A DNA stretch of 47,748 bases from an uncultured Bacteroidota bacterium (GTDB lineage Bacteria > Bacteroidota > Bacteroidia > Chitinophagales > Chitinophagaceae), in contig CAIYLW010000063.1 of assembly GCA_903927185.1 (NCBI GenBank), forward strand, positions 1 through 47,748, read 5' to 3'. The notes below the pieces were generated by a model. That model ran no database searches, was not told where the DNA came from, and was given only the letters and a program-made list of their open reading frames with translations. The position numbers and the translations under genes are program-made. Positions 24,465-32,208 of the stretch are shown here, one piece after another; position 1 is the stretch's first letter, and each line of letters opens with the position of its first letter.

Positions 24465-27236
24465 TTAAAAGCCCATACTTGTTGGTTTGCCATTTTTATT
24501 GAAATTATAGATCAGGGATAGCATAAAATATCGCTTCACATTCTGTGTAGTTGTTTGAGAAATAAAGTTGCTACTGATATTTCGATTAATACCTAAATTC
24601 TGATTGAATATATCATTTACATAAAATTTGGTTTCCCATTTTTCATCTTTTGAAATTATTTTTCTAATGCCGGCATTTAGAATGTAAGCATTTTGCTGAT
24701 TAGCAAATGCAGTTGTTTTCTGATATAGATTTAATTCAGCATTTAAATCTATATAAACTTTTTGTTTTTTAAATTTAAACTGAAGGTTACTATAAGTGGC
24801 ATATGACCAGTAATTGGTTGCTACATCCGGCCTGATTGAAGAAATAGATTTATTATAATTAGCATTAAAATTTAACCAGAAATTGATCCATTTATCGCTC
24901 CAGTAACCAGAATTTATTGAGAAAGAAGAGGCGGTTGTTTTTGTTTCATTCCTGAGACCATTTACATAGTTTACGTAATGACTAACATTTGGTCCAACTT
25001 CAAAGCCTAATTGCAGTGAAGGGATAATTTCAAAACCATAATTTGCACTTAATCTAAAAGTATAATTACCACTCACATTTATTGCTTGATTAATCCTTCT
25101 GCCCAAACTGTCTACAGAAGAACTATTTGAAATGGCATTATCGGTAGAAGTATATCCCATATTGATTCCGATATTCCTACTTTTTAATACCTTATAATCC
25201 GACGCTCTAAAGGTAAAATTATGTAAGAATGCTTGTTTGAGATTTGGATTGCCAATTGTAATATTGAGTGGATCGATATTGTCGATTAAAGGTTGTATCT
25301 GATTTAATGTAGGGTTCTCAGTAGTTCCATTATAATTAAACTCAATTCTTCTTTGCTGCTTTGGTGTAAAATTAAAAGTAATGGCGGGTGTGAAATTGGT
25401 ATAACTAACATTTCTATCAGCATTCTTTCTGATATCATTCATATGATAATTTACTGTGCCAAGACCTGTGCCGATTGCAAAATTGAATTTCTTCACATTA
25501 TAGCGGACATTAAATCCTCCAGTATTTCCAAGAGTATTAAAAATATAGTGATTACTAAGTGTATCGCTTAATATATTGTATTTCCCATTCGGATCTTTAT
25601 TAAATGTATTCCTTTCTGCATCGTTTCTATTTACATTAAGTCGATAAGACAAAACTAAAAATGTGTTTTTCCAAAGTGGTTCTGTATAAGTAAAATTTGT
25701 ATTAATGCTAGTTCCTGTTTGCAGATTTTCTTTTCGTTGATCTACCTTGTCGAACCGAATGATGTTGCCATTTTTATCAAAAAACTGATTGTTCGCTAAT
25801 AAGAATCCATTTTCTTTTTTATTAGTATAAGTTAAATCAGTATTCACTGAAATCGTTCTTCCCTTTTTGACAAATTTCTTACGCCATAATAATGTGGTGT
25901 TGAAATTTTTGCTATCATCATTATTAGTAGTAGTTCTGTCTGTTTCATTGATTAACTTATTATTGGAGCTAATAGACTTGCCTAAGTAATTCAAATCACT
26001 TGCACTCTTGATATCAGAGACTTTAAGCGTAACTTTCAGAGAACTGGAAGAATCAATCTGTAATTCATATTTACTGGTTAATTTATGCCTGGTTCTTTCA
26101 TTAGCTTGAGTTTGTTCTGTTGTATTTGTAAAAGTGGTATCTGGTAGAATGTTTTGTGTAATTGAGGTCGTTTTTCCAGTTACATTTAGTTTATTAAATT
26201 GATAGGTATTATTGGTGTTGTTTTTATCCTGGTCCCATTTATTACTAAAATGTAATCCCGCTGTGGTTGATATTGGAAGTCCTTGTCCCCAACTGAAATC
26301 ATCTCCATTCCAATTTATATTTACGCCACCATCATCATTAACTACAGTAGTAGTATTTGGGTCGCCTGCATAGTTGCGATTTTCATCCCAGTTCAAGGTT
26401 TCGAATTTGGTATTATCCTGCGTAATATATCCTGCTATTTTTCTTTTCCCTTTAAAAGCATTTGCGAGTAATTTCCCATTATTGTAATGATTAAAATCAG
26501 TTCCAGCTTCGGCTTTACCAAAAAATCCTTTTTTCTTATCTTCTTTTAATTGAAGATTAATAGTCTTTTGTTTTTGTCCATCATCAATACCTGTAAAAAC
26601 TGCTTGATCACTTTTTTTATCGAATACTTGTACCTTGTCAACAGCATCGGCTCTTAAATTTTTTGTAACCACAGCAGGGTCATCGCTAAAAAATTCTTCT
26701 CCATCCACTAAAACCTTATTAACTTTTTCACCTTGTGTAGTGATTTCTCCTTTACTATTTACTTGTATCCCTGGCATTTTTTTTAATAGTTCTTGTACAT
26801 CTGCATTGGCAGATACATGAAAACTATCTGCCCGATATTCAGTAGTGTCTCCTTTGACTCGAATTGCGGATATACGTTGCTTTACTATTACTTCCTGTAA
26901 TAAATTGGCTCGAGTAATTAAAGGAACAATTCCTAAAGACTTATCTGCGACGGCATTAAAATGTATGGTATCATTATATTCAGCATAATTAGGGTAGGAG
27001 ACCATTAAGATATAATTACCCGCAACTACATTTTTCAATTCGAAATTCCCGTTTAAATCAGTTCTTACATATTTTATAAGAACAGAATCCTTAGGTCTTA
27101 AAATTGATACTACTGCATTTGAAAGATTTTGTTTGTTGAGAGTGTCATAAACGGTTCCCTTGATGCTAGGGCTTTGGGCAATGGAAGAACTAAATCCGAT
27201 AAAAACTAAAGTGAGTAACAGTATTAGTTTATTCAT
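24465..27236 (-). CDS. Outer-membrane beta-barrel (TonB-dependent receptor-like) protein
   Basis: The 923-residue protein has a signal peptide (MNKLILLLTLVFIGFSSSIAQ), a carboxypeptidase-regulatory-like Ig fold (IKGTVYDTLNKQNLSNAVVS to about residue 100), a plug-like region with the sequence ELLKKMPGIQVNSKGE and VLVDGEEFFSDDP (about 150-200), and a long barrel that ends in a phenylalanine, as expected for BAM-assembled proteins. This is the outer membrane beta-barrel family that often pairs with GLPGLI proteins rather than with SusD. The ATG at 27236 is preferred over one 13 codons earlier because it directly begins the signal peptide. No cargo can be named. Confidence 0.88.
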   Translation of the reverse strand: MNKLILLLTLVFIGFSSSIAQSPSIKGTVYDTLNKQNLSNAVVSILRPKDSVLIKYVRTDLNGNFELKNVVAGNYILMVSYPNYAEYNDTIHFNAVADKSLGIVPLITRANLLQEVIVKQRISAIRVKGDTTEYRADSFHVSANADVQELLKKMPGIQVNSKGEITTQGEKVNKVLVDGEEFFSDDPAVVTKNLRADAVDKVQVFDKKSDQAVFTGIDDGQKQKTINLQLKEDKKKGFFGKAEAGTDFNHYNNGKLLANAFKGKRKIAGYITQDNTKFETLNWDENRNYAGDPNTTTVVNDDGGVNINWNGDDFSWGQGLPISTTAGLHFSNKWDQDKNNTNNTYQFNKLNVTGKTTSITQNILPDTTFTNTTEQTQANERTRHKLTSKYELQIDSSSSLKVTLKVSDIKSASDLNYLGKSISSNNKLINETDRTTTNNDDSKNFNTTLLWRKKFVKKGRTISVNTDLTYTNKKENGFLLANNQFFDKNGNIIRFDKVDQRKENLQTGTSINTNFTYTEPLWKNTFLVLSYRLNVNRNDAERNTFNKDPNGKYNILSDTLSNHYIFNTLGNTGGFNVRYNVKKFNFAIGTGLGTVNYHMNDIRKNADRNVSYTNFTPAITFNFTPKQQRRIEFNYNGTTENPTLNQIQPLIDNIDPLNITIGNPNLKQAFLHNFTFRASDYKVLKSRNIGINMGYTSTDNAISNSSSVDSLGRRINQAINVSGNYTFRLSANYGFEIIPSLQLGFEVGPNVSHYVNYVNGLRNETKTTASSFSINSGYWSDKWINFWLNFNANYNKSISSIRPDVATNYWSYATYSNLQFKFKKQKVYIDLNAELNLYQKTTAFANQQNAYILNAGIRKIISKDEKWETKFYVNDIFNQNLGINRNISSNFISQTTTQNVKRYFMLSLIYNFNKNGKPTSMGF

Positions 27237-27397
27237 GCCGTTTTGGATTTTATAAATGGAAATTGCTTGCTGCAAAATCCATCTTATGTTTGATATAAAC
27301 TAAATTGTTAGTTGTAATATTATGTTAAAAAAATATAATATTTAAATTGACATTTTAATGAGTTGTTTTTATAAAATTTCTTCTTCGGCTAGTAATT

Positions 27398-27405
27398 TAG
27401 TTTTG
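27398..27405 (+). promoter_or_regulatory. Candidate -7 promoter element for glgB
   Basis: TAGTTTTG fits TAnnTTTG exactly, 54 bases before the glgB ATG in the 223-base divergent region. No good TTG at -33 distance was found. Confidence 0.4.
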
Positions 27406-27459
27406 TTATCTTCCCTAATCACAAGAGTTACTAACCCACATAAAGTTGGAAATTGAGTT

Positions 27460-29400
27460 ATGAAAAAATACGAGGAGATTCATTTTGTAGATAGTAATCA
27501 GTCAGTATGGAACTACTCTTTATTTTCGGATGAGGATATTCGAAATTTTCAGAATGGCACTCATTACAGCTTGTATAATTTAATGGGGAACAAGCAGATT
27601 TCTGTGAATGGAACTCCTGGAACTTATTTTGCTGTTTGGGCACCGAATGCTACTTTCTTAAGCCTAACGGGAGATTTTAATCTTTGGAACAAAGAATCTC
27701 ATCCCTTAAAAGTAAGATTAGACAACTCCGGAATTTGGGAAGGCTTTATTCCCAATATCGGTTCTGGTGAAGCATACAAATATCATCTGCATGGCTTTAA
27801 AGGAATTCGTTTGGATAAGGGTGATCCTTACGCAAATTTTTGGGAGACACGCCCCAAAACTGCTTCTATTACCTGGCAAACTGAATATGATTGGAAGGAT
27901 GCTGATTGGATGAAGAATAGAAAGAAACACAATTCTTTAAACGCTCCTTATTCTGTTTATGAAGTGCACTTAGCTAGTTGGATGCGGCCAGATAAAAATG
28001 ATGAGGAACGATATAATACCTATGCTCAAATTACAGAAAGATTGGTTCCTTATGTAAAGGAAATGGGTTTTACACATGTGGAGTTTATGCCAGTAATGGA
28101 ACATCCTTTTGATGGTAGTTGGGGATATCAGGGTACGGGTTATTTTGCACCAACTTCCCGATTTGGAACACCTCAGGATTATGCTGCAATGGTTGATGCT
28201 TTTCATCAGACAGGGATTGGGGTAATACTCGATTGGGTGCCTTCACATTTCCCTTATGATGCACATGGACTATTTATGTTTGATGGCACTCATACCTATG
28301 AGTATGCAGATATGCGTAAAGGATTTCACCCCGACTGGAACTCTTATATTTTCAATTATAAAAGAGGTGAAGTAAAATCGTTTTTAATTAGCTCAGCTCG
28401 TTTTTGGTGCGATAAATTTCATACCGATGGTATTCGTGTTGATGCCGTTAGCTCTATGCTGCGACTAGATTACAGCCGCAATGCTGGTCAATGGGAACCA
28501 AATGAATATGGTGGTAATGGAAATATAGAAGCCATTGCATTTATTACTGATTTAAATGAAACACTGTACCGCGATTTTCCAGATATTCAAACTATTGCTG
28601 AAGAAGCAACAGATTGGCCTAAAATCAGTAAGCCCACTTTTGAAGGTGGCTTAGGTTTTGGAATGAAATGGATGATGGGGTGGATGCATGATACCTTGGA
28701 CTATTTTAATTTGGATCCTATCTATCGACAATTACAACAAGACAAGTTTTCATTTAGCATGATGTATTTCTATGATGAAAATTTCATGCTGCCTTTATCT
28801 CATGATGAAGTAGTTCATGGGAAAAGTCCGATGATCTATAAAATGCCTGGAGATGAATGGCAAAAATTTGCCAACCTCCGCATATTATATACTTACATGT
28901 TTACCCATCCTGGTTCTAAATTATTGTTTATGGGCAATGAGTTTGGCGCCACTAGTGAGTGGAATTATAAAAGTGAATTGCAGTGGGAATTATTAAATCA
29001 TTTAAGTCATGCAGGAATGAAAAATTGTGTTCAGAAATTGAATGCACTTTATCGTTCTGAGCCTGCCCTGTATGAAAAACAATATGAGCCTGGTGGTTTT
29101 GAATGGGTTGATTTGAATCATCGCAATGATGCGGTATTGGTATATATGCGTAAAGGGAAGAAACCAAAAGATAGTTTATTGATTATTCTAAACGTTACCC
29201 CAATTGTACGACATGATTGGGAAATATATGTTCATGGTAAGGGTAAATGGAAAGAAATTTTTAATACAAACAGTGAAGAATTTTGGGGAACAGGGGATGT
29301 TTTTAATCCCATTGTTGCTTCTGAATTAGTCGATAAACCAACAGAATGTTATAAAATAAAACTGCAATTACCTGCCCTGGGTGCAATTGTTTTGAAATAA
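27460..29400 (+). CDS. glgB: 1,4-alpha-glucan branching enzyme (GH13)
   Basis: GlgB cuts an alpha-1,4 chain and reattaches it in alpha-1,6 linkage, creating glycogen branches. The 646-residue protein has a CBM48 domain (about residues 48-135: FAVWAPNATFLSLTGDFNLWN), then the GH13 catalytic barrel with GYQGTGYFAPTSRFG, DWVPSHF, DGIRVDAVSSML (nucleophile D328), IAEEATDWP (general acid near 381) and LSHDEVVHGK, and a C-terminal beta domain. It is shorter than the E. coli enzyme because it lacks the extra N-terminal domain. It is 11.6 kb from the end of glgC, with hydrolase and membrane genes in between, and has its own promoter region. Confidence 0.95.
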   Translation: MKKYEEIHFVDSNQSVWNYSLFSDEDIRNFQNGTHYSLYNLMGNKQISVNGTPGTYFAVWAPNATFLSLTGDFNLWNKESHPLKVRLDNSGIWEGFIPNIGSGEAYKYHLHGFKGIRLDKGDPYANFWETRPKTASITWQTEYDWKDADWMKNRKKHNSLNAPYSVYEVHLASWMRPDKNDEERYNTYAQITERLVPYVKEMGFTHVEFMPVMEHPFDGSWGYQGTGYFAPTSRFGTPQDYAAMVDAFHQTGIGVILDWVPSHFPYDAHGLFMFDGTHTYEYADMRKGFHPDWNSYIFNYKRGEVKSFLISSARFWCDKFHTDGIRVDAVSSMLRLDYSRNAGQWEPNEYGGNGNIEAIAFITDLNETLYRDFPDIQTIAEEATDWPKISKPTFEGGLGFGMKWMMGWMHDTLDYFNLDPIYRQLQQDKFSFSMMYFYDENFMLPLSHDEVVHGKSPMIYKMPGDEWQKFANLRILYTYMFTHPGSKLLFMGNEFGATSEWNYKSELQWELLNHLSHAGMKNCVQKLNALYRSEPALYEKQYEPGGFEWVDLNHRNDAVLVYMRKGKKPKDSLLIILNVTPIVRHDWEIYVHGKGKWKEIFNTNSEEFWGTGDVFNPIVASELVDKPTECYKIKLQLPALGAIVLK

Positions 29401-29409
29401 TTGCTTTCA

Positions 29410-29446
29410 ATAAGTTGGGATAGTAGATGAGCTATCCCCAACTTAT
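29410..29446 (+). terminator. Hairpin after glgB
   Basis: ATAAGTTGGGATAG (29410-29423) pairs with CTATCCCCAACTTAT (29432-29446) with one bulged C and an 8-base loop. A T run (CCTTTTT) follows a few bases later, so it is a probable but imperfect intrinsic terminator. Confidence 0.65.
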
Positions 29447-29481
29447 GCACCTTTTTAAGTATTAACAATTTGGTAAACAGC

Positions 29482-29517
29482 ATTACACTAAAATTAGTTG
29501 TCATTTTGTAGTGTAAT
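29482..29517. promoter_or_regulatory. Imperfect dyad upstream of the 87-residue gene
   Basis: ATTACACTAAAAT and ATTTTGTAGTGTAAT form an inverted repeat with one bulged G around an 8-base centre, 42 bases before the ATG at 29559. It has no T run and is separate from the glgB hairpin, so an operator or 5' RNA structure is possible. Confidence 0.45.
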
Positions 29518-29558
29518 AGTATTTAAGTGTTTATTAGTTAACCCTAAAAATCCCGATC

Positions 29559-29822
29559 ATGAAAACGAATTCTTCTGAATTGTTGGTGAATGCAACTGGG
29601 CAATTAATGCAACAACACATTTTCGATCATTTGTCAGATGAAAAGTTGGCAAAAATGAATTCTTGCCTTCAGAAATTAGGCAATCATAATTCAGCTTTTG
29701 TTGCTGATCATTTGGAACAACAACTGTTTGATTTATTTGGAGAAGCGGATTTGTTTGATGAATCAATTACTCCTCAGTCATTGCACCAATGGCAATCGGT
29801 AATGAGTTTCTACGGCAAATAA
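29559..29822 (+). CDS. Small hypothetical protein (87 residues)
   Basis: I do not recognise this protein. It is soluble, without signal peptide or membrane segment, and appears mostly helical, with glutamine- and leucine-rich stretches (GQLMQQHIFDHLSDEKLAKM, DHLEQQLFDLFGEADLFDE). Support for a real gene comes from the A-rich leader before ATG, a dyad upstream, codon use similar to its neighbours, and a stop that ends 5 bases before the converging histidine kinase stop. It could be a small regulator, but there is no direct sign of that. Confidence 0.65.
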   Translation: MKTNSSELLVNATGQLMQQHIFDHLSDEKLAKMNSCLQKLGNHNSAFVADHLEQQLFDLFGEADLFDESITPQSLHQWQSVMSFYGK

Positions 29823-29827
29823 AGCGC

Positions 29828-31006
29828 TTAGCTTATTTGTTCTTTTTGGGATAAAGGAAGTGTTATTCTAAAACTAGTTCCTTTACCTTGTTCGCTCCAA
29901 CGCACAAAGAGTTTTCCTTTGTGGTACTGCTCAACAATCCTTTTGCTGAGAGAAAGACCTAATCCCCATCCTCTTTTCTTGGTAGTAAATCCTGGTCTGA
30001 ATACTTTTTTAATATGGGCAGCTGCAATTCCCTTGCCGTTGTCTGTAACTTCTATAATTACTTCATGAGCGGCTAAATGGGTCTGGATAGAAATTAATCC
30101 TTGACCATCAATGGCATCCAACGCATTTTTGATTAAGTTTTCCATCACCCAATCAAATAAAGGAGCAGATATTAAAATGCGCACATTTTCAAGCGAACTA
30201 GTATTACAATCAAATTGAACAGATCCCCCAGCTCGCCTTTTCATATAATTCAAAATATTTTGAATTTGCTCTGAAATATTTGCAATTTCAAGTTTAGGCT
30301 GACTTCCTATTTTCCCGAAACGGTCTGTTATTAACTGTAAACGTTTTACATCTTTTGCAATTTCTGGAACAATGGTTTCATTTCCATTATTTGATTTTAA
30401 TATTTCTAACCATCCCTCTAAACTACTTACGGGCGTACCTAATTGGTGTGCTGTTTCTTTTGCAAGAGAAGCCCAAAGTTGATTTTGTTCGCTTTTATAA
30501 TTGATTTGTTGTAAAGCAATTGCTACCAAAATAAATAGAGCTACAACTATCAATTGAATGATAGGATAAAGTTTGGTTTCTTTTAATAGTTTGCTTTCGC
30601 CGTAATAGTATTTATTGGCGGCATAGGGCTTTTTTGAAAGGATACTAATAATGGGTGTAGGATTAAAATTTTTAAACTGTTTTAATTTTTTGGGCAAGTA
30701 TTGTGTATCGGATTTTACTTGATAAGGATCGAGATTTAAATAGTTCCCAGTAATTTGATCATTCTCGTTGGTTTCTATAATTGGAATTTGATCGTTTTCA
30801 GTAATGATTTTAGAAGCAAGATTAATACTAACTGTATCGGAAGAAAACAAAATAGTTCTTTGCGCTTCTACCCATGCAGCTACATTCTTTCGTTCCTCAG
30901 TGGCAATTTTCCCTGCCAAGTACTGTGAATAAACAATGGTACCGCTAACGATTAATACGGCTATTATTACCATAAGCGATCGCCAATTTATCCAGGAACT
31001 AATCAT
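29828..31006 (-). CDS. Orphan sensor histidine kinase
   Basis: The 392-residue inner-membrane kinase has a first helix at about residues 10-31, a periplasmic sensor region of about 115 residues with no recognised domain, and a second helix at about 147-168. A DHp domain follows with the phospho-acceptor H187 in KETAHQLGTPVSSLEGW, then the ATPase domain with the N box ENLIKNALDAI (N290, N294), G1 DNGKGI (322-327) and G2 GWGLGLS (346-352). The ATG at 31006 is used; a longer frame to 31054 runs into the neighbouring terminator region. No response regulator is next to it. Its signal is unknown. Confidence 0.9.
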   Translation of the reverse strand: MISSWINWRSLMVIIAVLIVSGTIVYSQYLAGKIATEERKNVAAWVEAQRTILFSSDTVSINLASKIITENDQIPIIETNENDQITGNYLNLDPYQVKSDTQYLPKKLKQFKNFNPTPIISILSKKPYAANKYYYGESKLLKETKLYPIIQLIVVALFILVAIALQQINYKSEQNQLWASLAKETAHQLGTPVSSLEGWLEILKSNNGNETIVPEIAKDVKRLQLITDRFGKIGSQPKLEIANISEQIQNILNYMKRRAGGSVQFDCNTSSLENVRILISAPLFDWVMENLIKNALDAIDGQGLISIQTHLAAHEVIIEVTDNGKGIAAAHIKKVFRPGFTTKKRGWGLGLSLSKRIVEQYHKGKLFVRWSEQGKGTSFRITLPLSQKEQIS

Positions 31007-31058
31007 ATATCTAAAGTACGTGAAATTGTGAATGTAGCATTCGGCACTTCCCAAAACA

Positions 31059-31088
31059 AAAATGGCCGTCTTTGCAGACAGCCATTTT
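31059..31088 (-). terminator. Terminator after the coiled-coil protein gene
   Basis: AAAATGGCCGTC (31059-31070) pairs with GACAGCCATTTT (31077-31088) with one mismatch and a 6-base loop. In the minus direction it is followed by TTTTGTTTT-like sequence, so it ends the coiled-coil gene and separates it from the kinase gene. Confidence 0.75.
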
Positions 31089-31105
31089 AAATAGGGGGGA
31101 ATAGA

Positions 31106-32089
31106 TTAACTAAATAATCCGCCTTTCTTTAAAGTCTTTAAGCTTTCACCAATTTTGAAACCATTGTTATAGATCTCAATTTTATAATTTCCTTCTACAT
31201 ATTTATCACTCTTTTTCCAATTGAAACTTACTGGAGGCATTGGTTTGCCTTGTTCGTAAGCTACAGAAACTTTATTGGTAAATCCTTTTTCTCCATCTTC
31301 ACGAGTTGTGAAATTGCCACCATCATTAAATGATTTTCCATCAGGTCCTGTGATGATGATATAAAAATCTTTAGAGCCAGAAGGAGTTACTCGATTAGCA
31401 TCTACAGTAAAAATCACTCGCATAAAATCGGCTCTTTTTGCTGTATTGGTCTCTTTTTCTTTTCCATTGCTCTTCAAATCAATCGCAAGGATAGCAATAT
31501 GAGAAGCTTGCAAAGTAGAAGCAACATCTACTTTATCAGCCAACTGTTGTTTTTCAGTAGCTGTTTTTGATAAATTCTGCTCCAAATTTTGCTTGTCAGA
31601 AGTTAGTTGCGTTTTTTCAGTATTCAATTGCTGATTGGAAGTTGTCAAAGTCTGGTTTTCACCTTTCAATTTTTCAATTTCAACAAATAAACCACTGATC
31701 TTTCCATTCAAATCGCTAATCATATTTTTAGCATCTGCTAATTCTGCGGATGTGGCATCTTTCTTGCGCAAAATATTTCCAATATTCACTTTCAACTTTT
31801 GAATCTCGGTACCTTTTTCGGCCAAAGAGCCATGTAACTGTAAGTTGTTTTGAGTTAAAGAATCTGCCTTTGCTGATACCAAAGTATATTCGGCCTGGAT
31901 TGCGTTACGAGCGCTATCTACATTGCTTATCTTGGTTTCTAATAAAGTAACTGTTTCTTTAGTCTTGCTTTTGTCATAAAAAATATATCCCCAAGTCAAT
32001 ACTAAAGCTGTTATCAATATGCCATAAATTAATTTGCGATTGTCGTTACCCTGTGGGGTTTGGGTAGTACTTTCAGTTGAATAAGTCAT
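31106..32089 (-). CDS. Membrane-anchored coiled-coil protein, function unknown
   Basis: The 327-residue protein has a short cytoplasmic N-terminus, one membrane helix (about residues 20-38: LIYGILITALVLTWGYIFYD), a long coiled coil (about 45-195) rich in K, E, Q, S and T with regular heptads, and a C-terminal beta-rich domain (about 200-327) containing FMRVIFTVDANRVTPSGSKD and SFNWKKSDKYVEGNYKIEIY. The arrangement suggests a protein that spans part of the periplasm and binds something with its distal domain. Similar proteins of unknown role occur in related bacteria as far as I recall. It is divergent from holA. Confidence 0.65.
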   Translation of the reverse strand: MTYSTESTTQTPQGNDNRKLIYGILITALVLTWGYIFYDKSKTKETVTLLETKISNVDSARNAIQAEYTLVSAKADSLTQNNLQLHGSLAEKGTEIQKLKVNIGNILRKKDATSAELADAKNMISDLNGKISGLFVEIEKLKGENQTLTTSNQQLNTEKTQLTSDKQNLEQNLSKTATEKQQLADKVDVASTLQASHIAILAIDLKSNGKEKETNTAKRADFMRVIFTVDANRVTPSGSKDFYIIITGPDGKSFNDGGNFTTREDGEKGFTNKVSVAYEQGKPMPPVSFNWKKSDKYVEGNYKIEIYNNGFKIGESLKTLKKGGLFS

Positions 32090-32173
32090 AAAACAAAATT
32101 TAAAGTTCTTTTAATTATTAAGGGTTACACAAGACAAAACCAAAACCGTGCCAAAAAATAAATACACGAATTA

Positions 32174-32203
32174 TTGGTATTAAACGCACATGCCTCATCT
32201 TTG
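32174..32203 (+). promoter_or_regulatory. Candidate promoter for holA, possibly giving a leaderless mRNA
   Basis: TTG (32174-32176), a 19-base spacer and CATCTTTG (32196-32203; one mismatch to TAnnTTTG) fit the Bacteroidota promoter with ideal spacing. The start codon is only 5 bases after the last G, about where transcription should begin. Confidence 0.55.
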
Positions 32204-32208
32204 CAACC

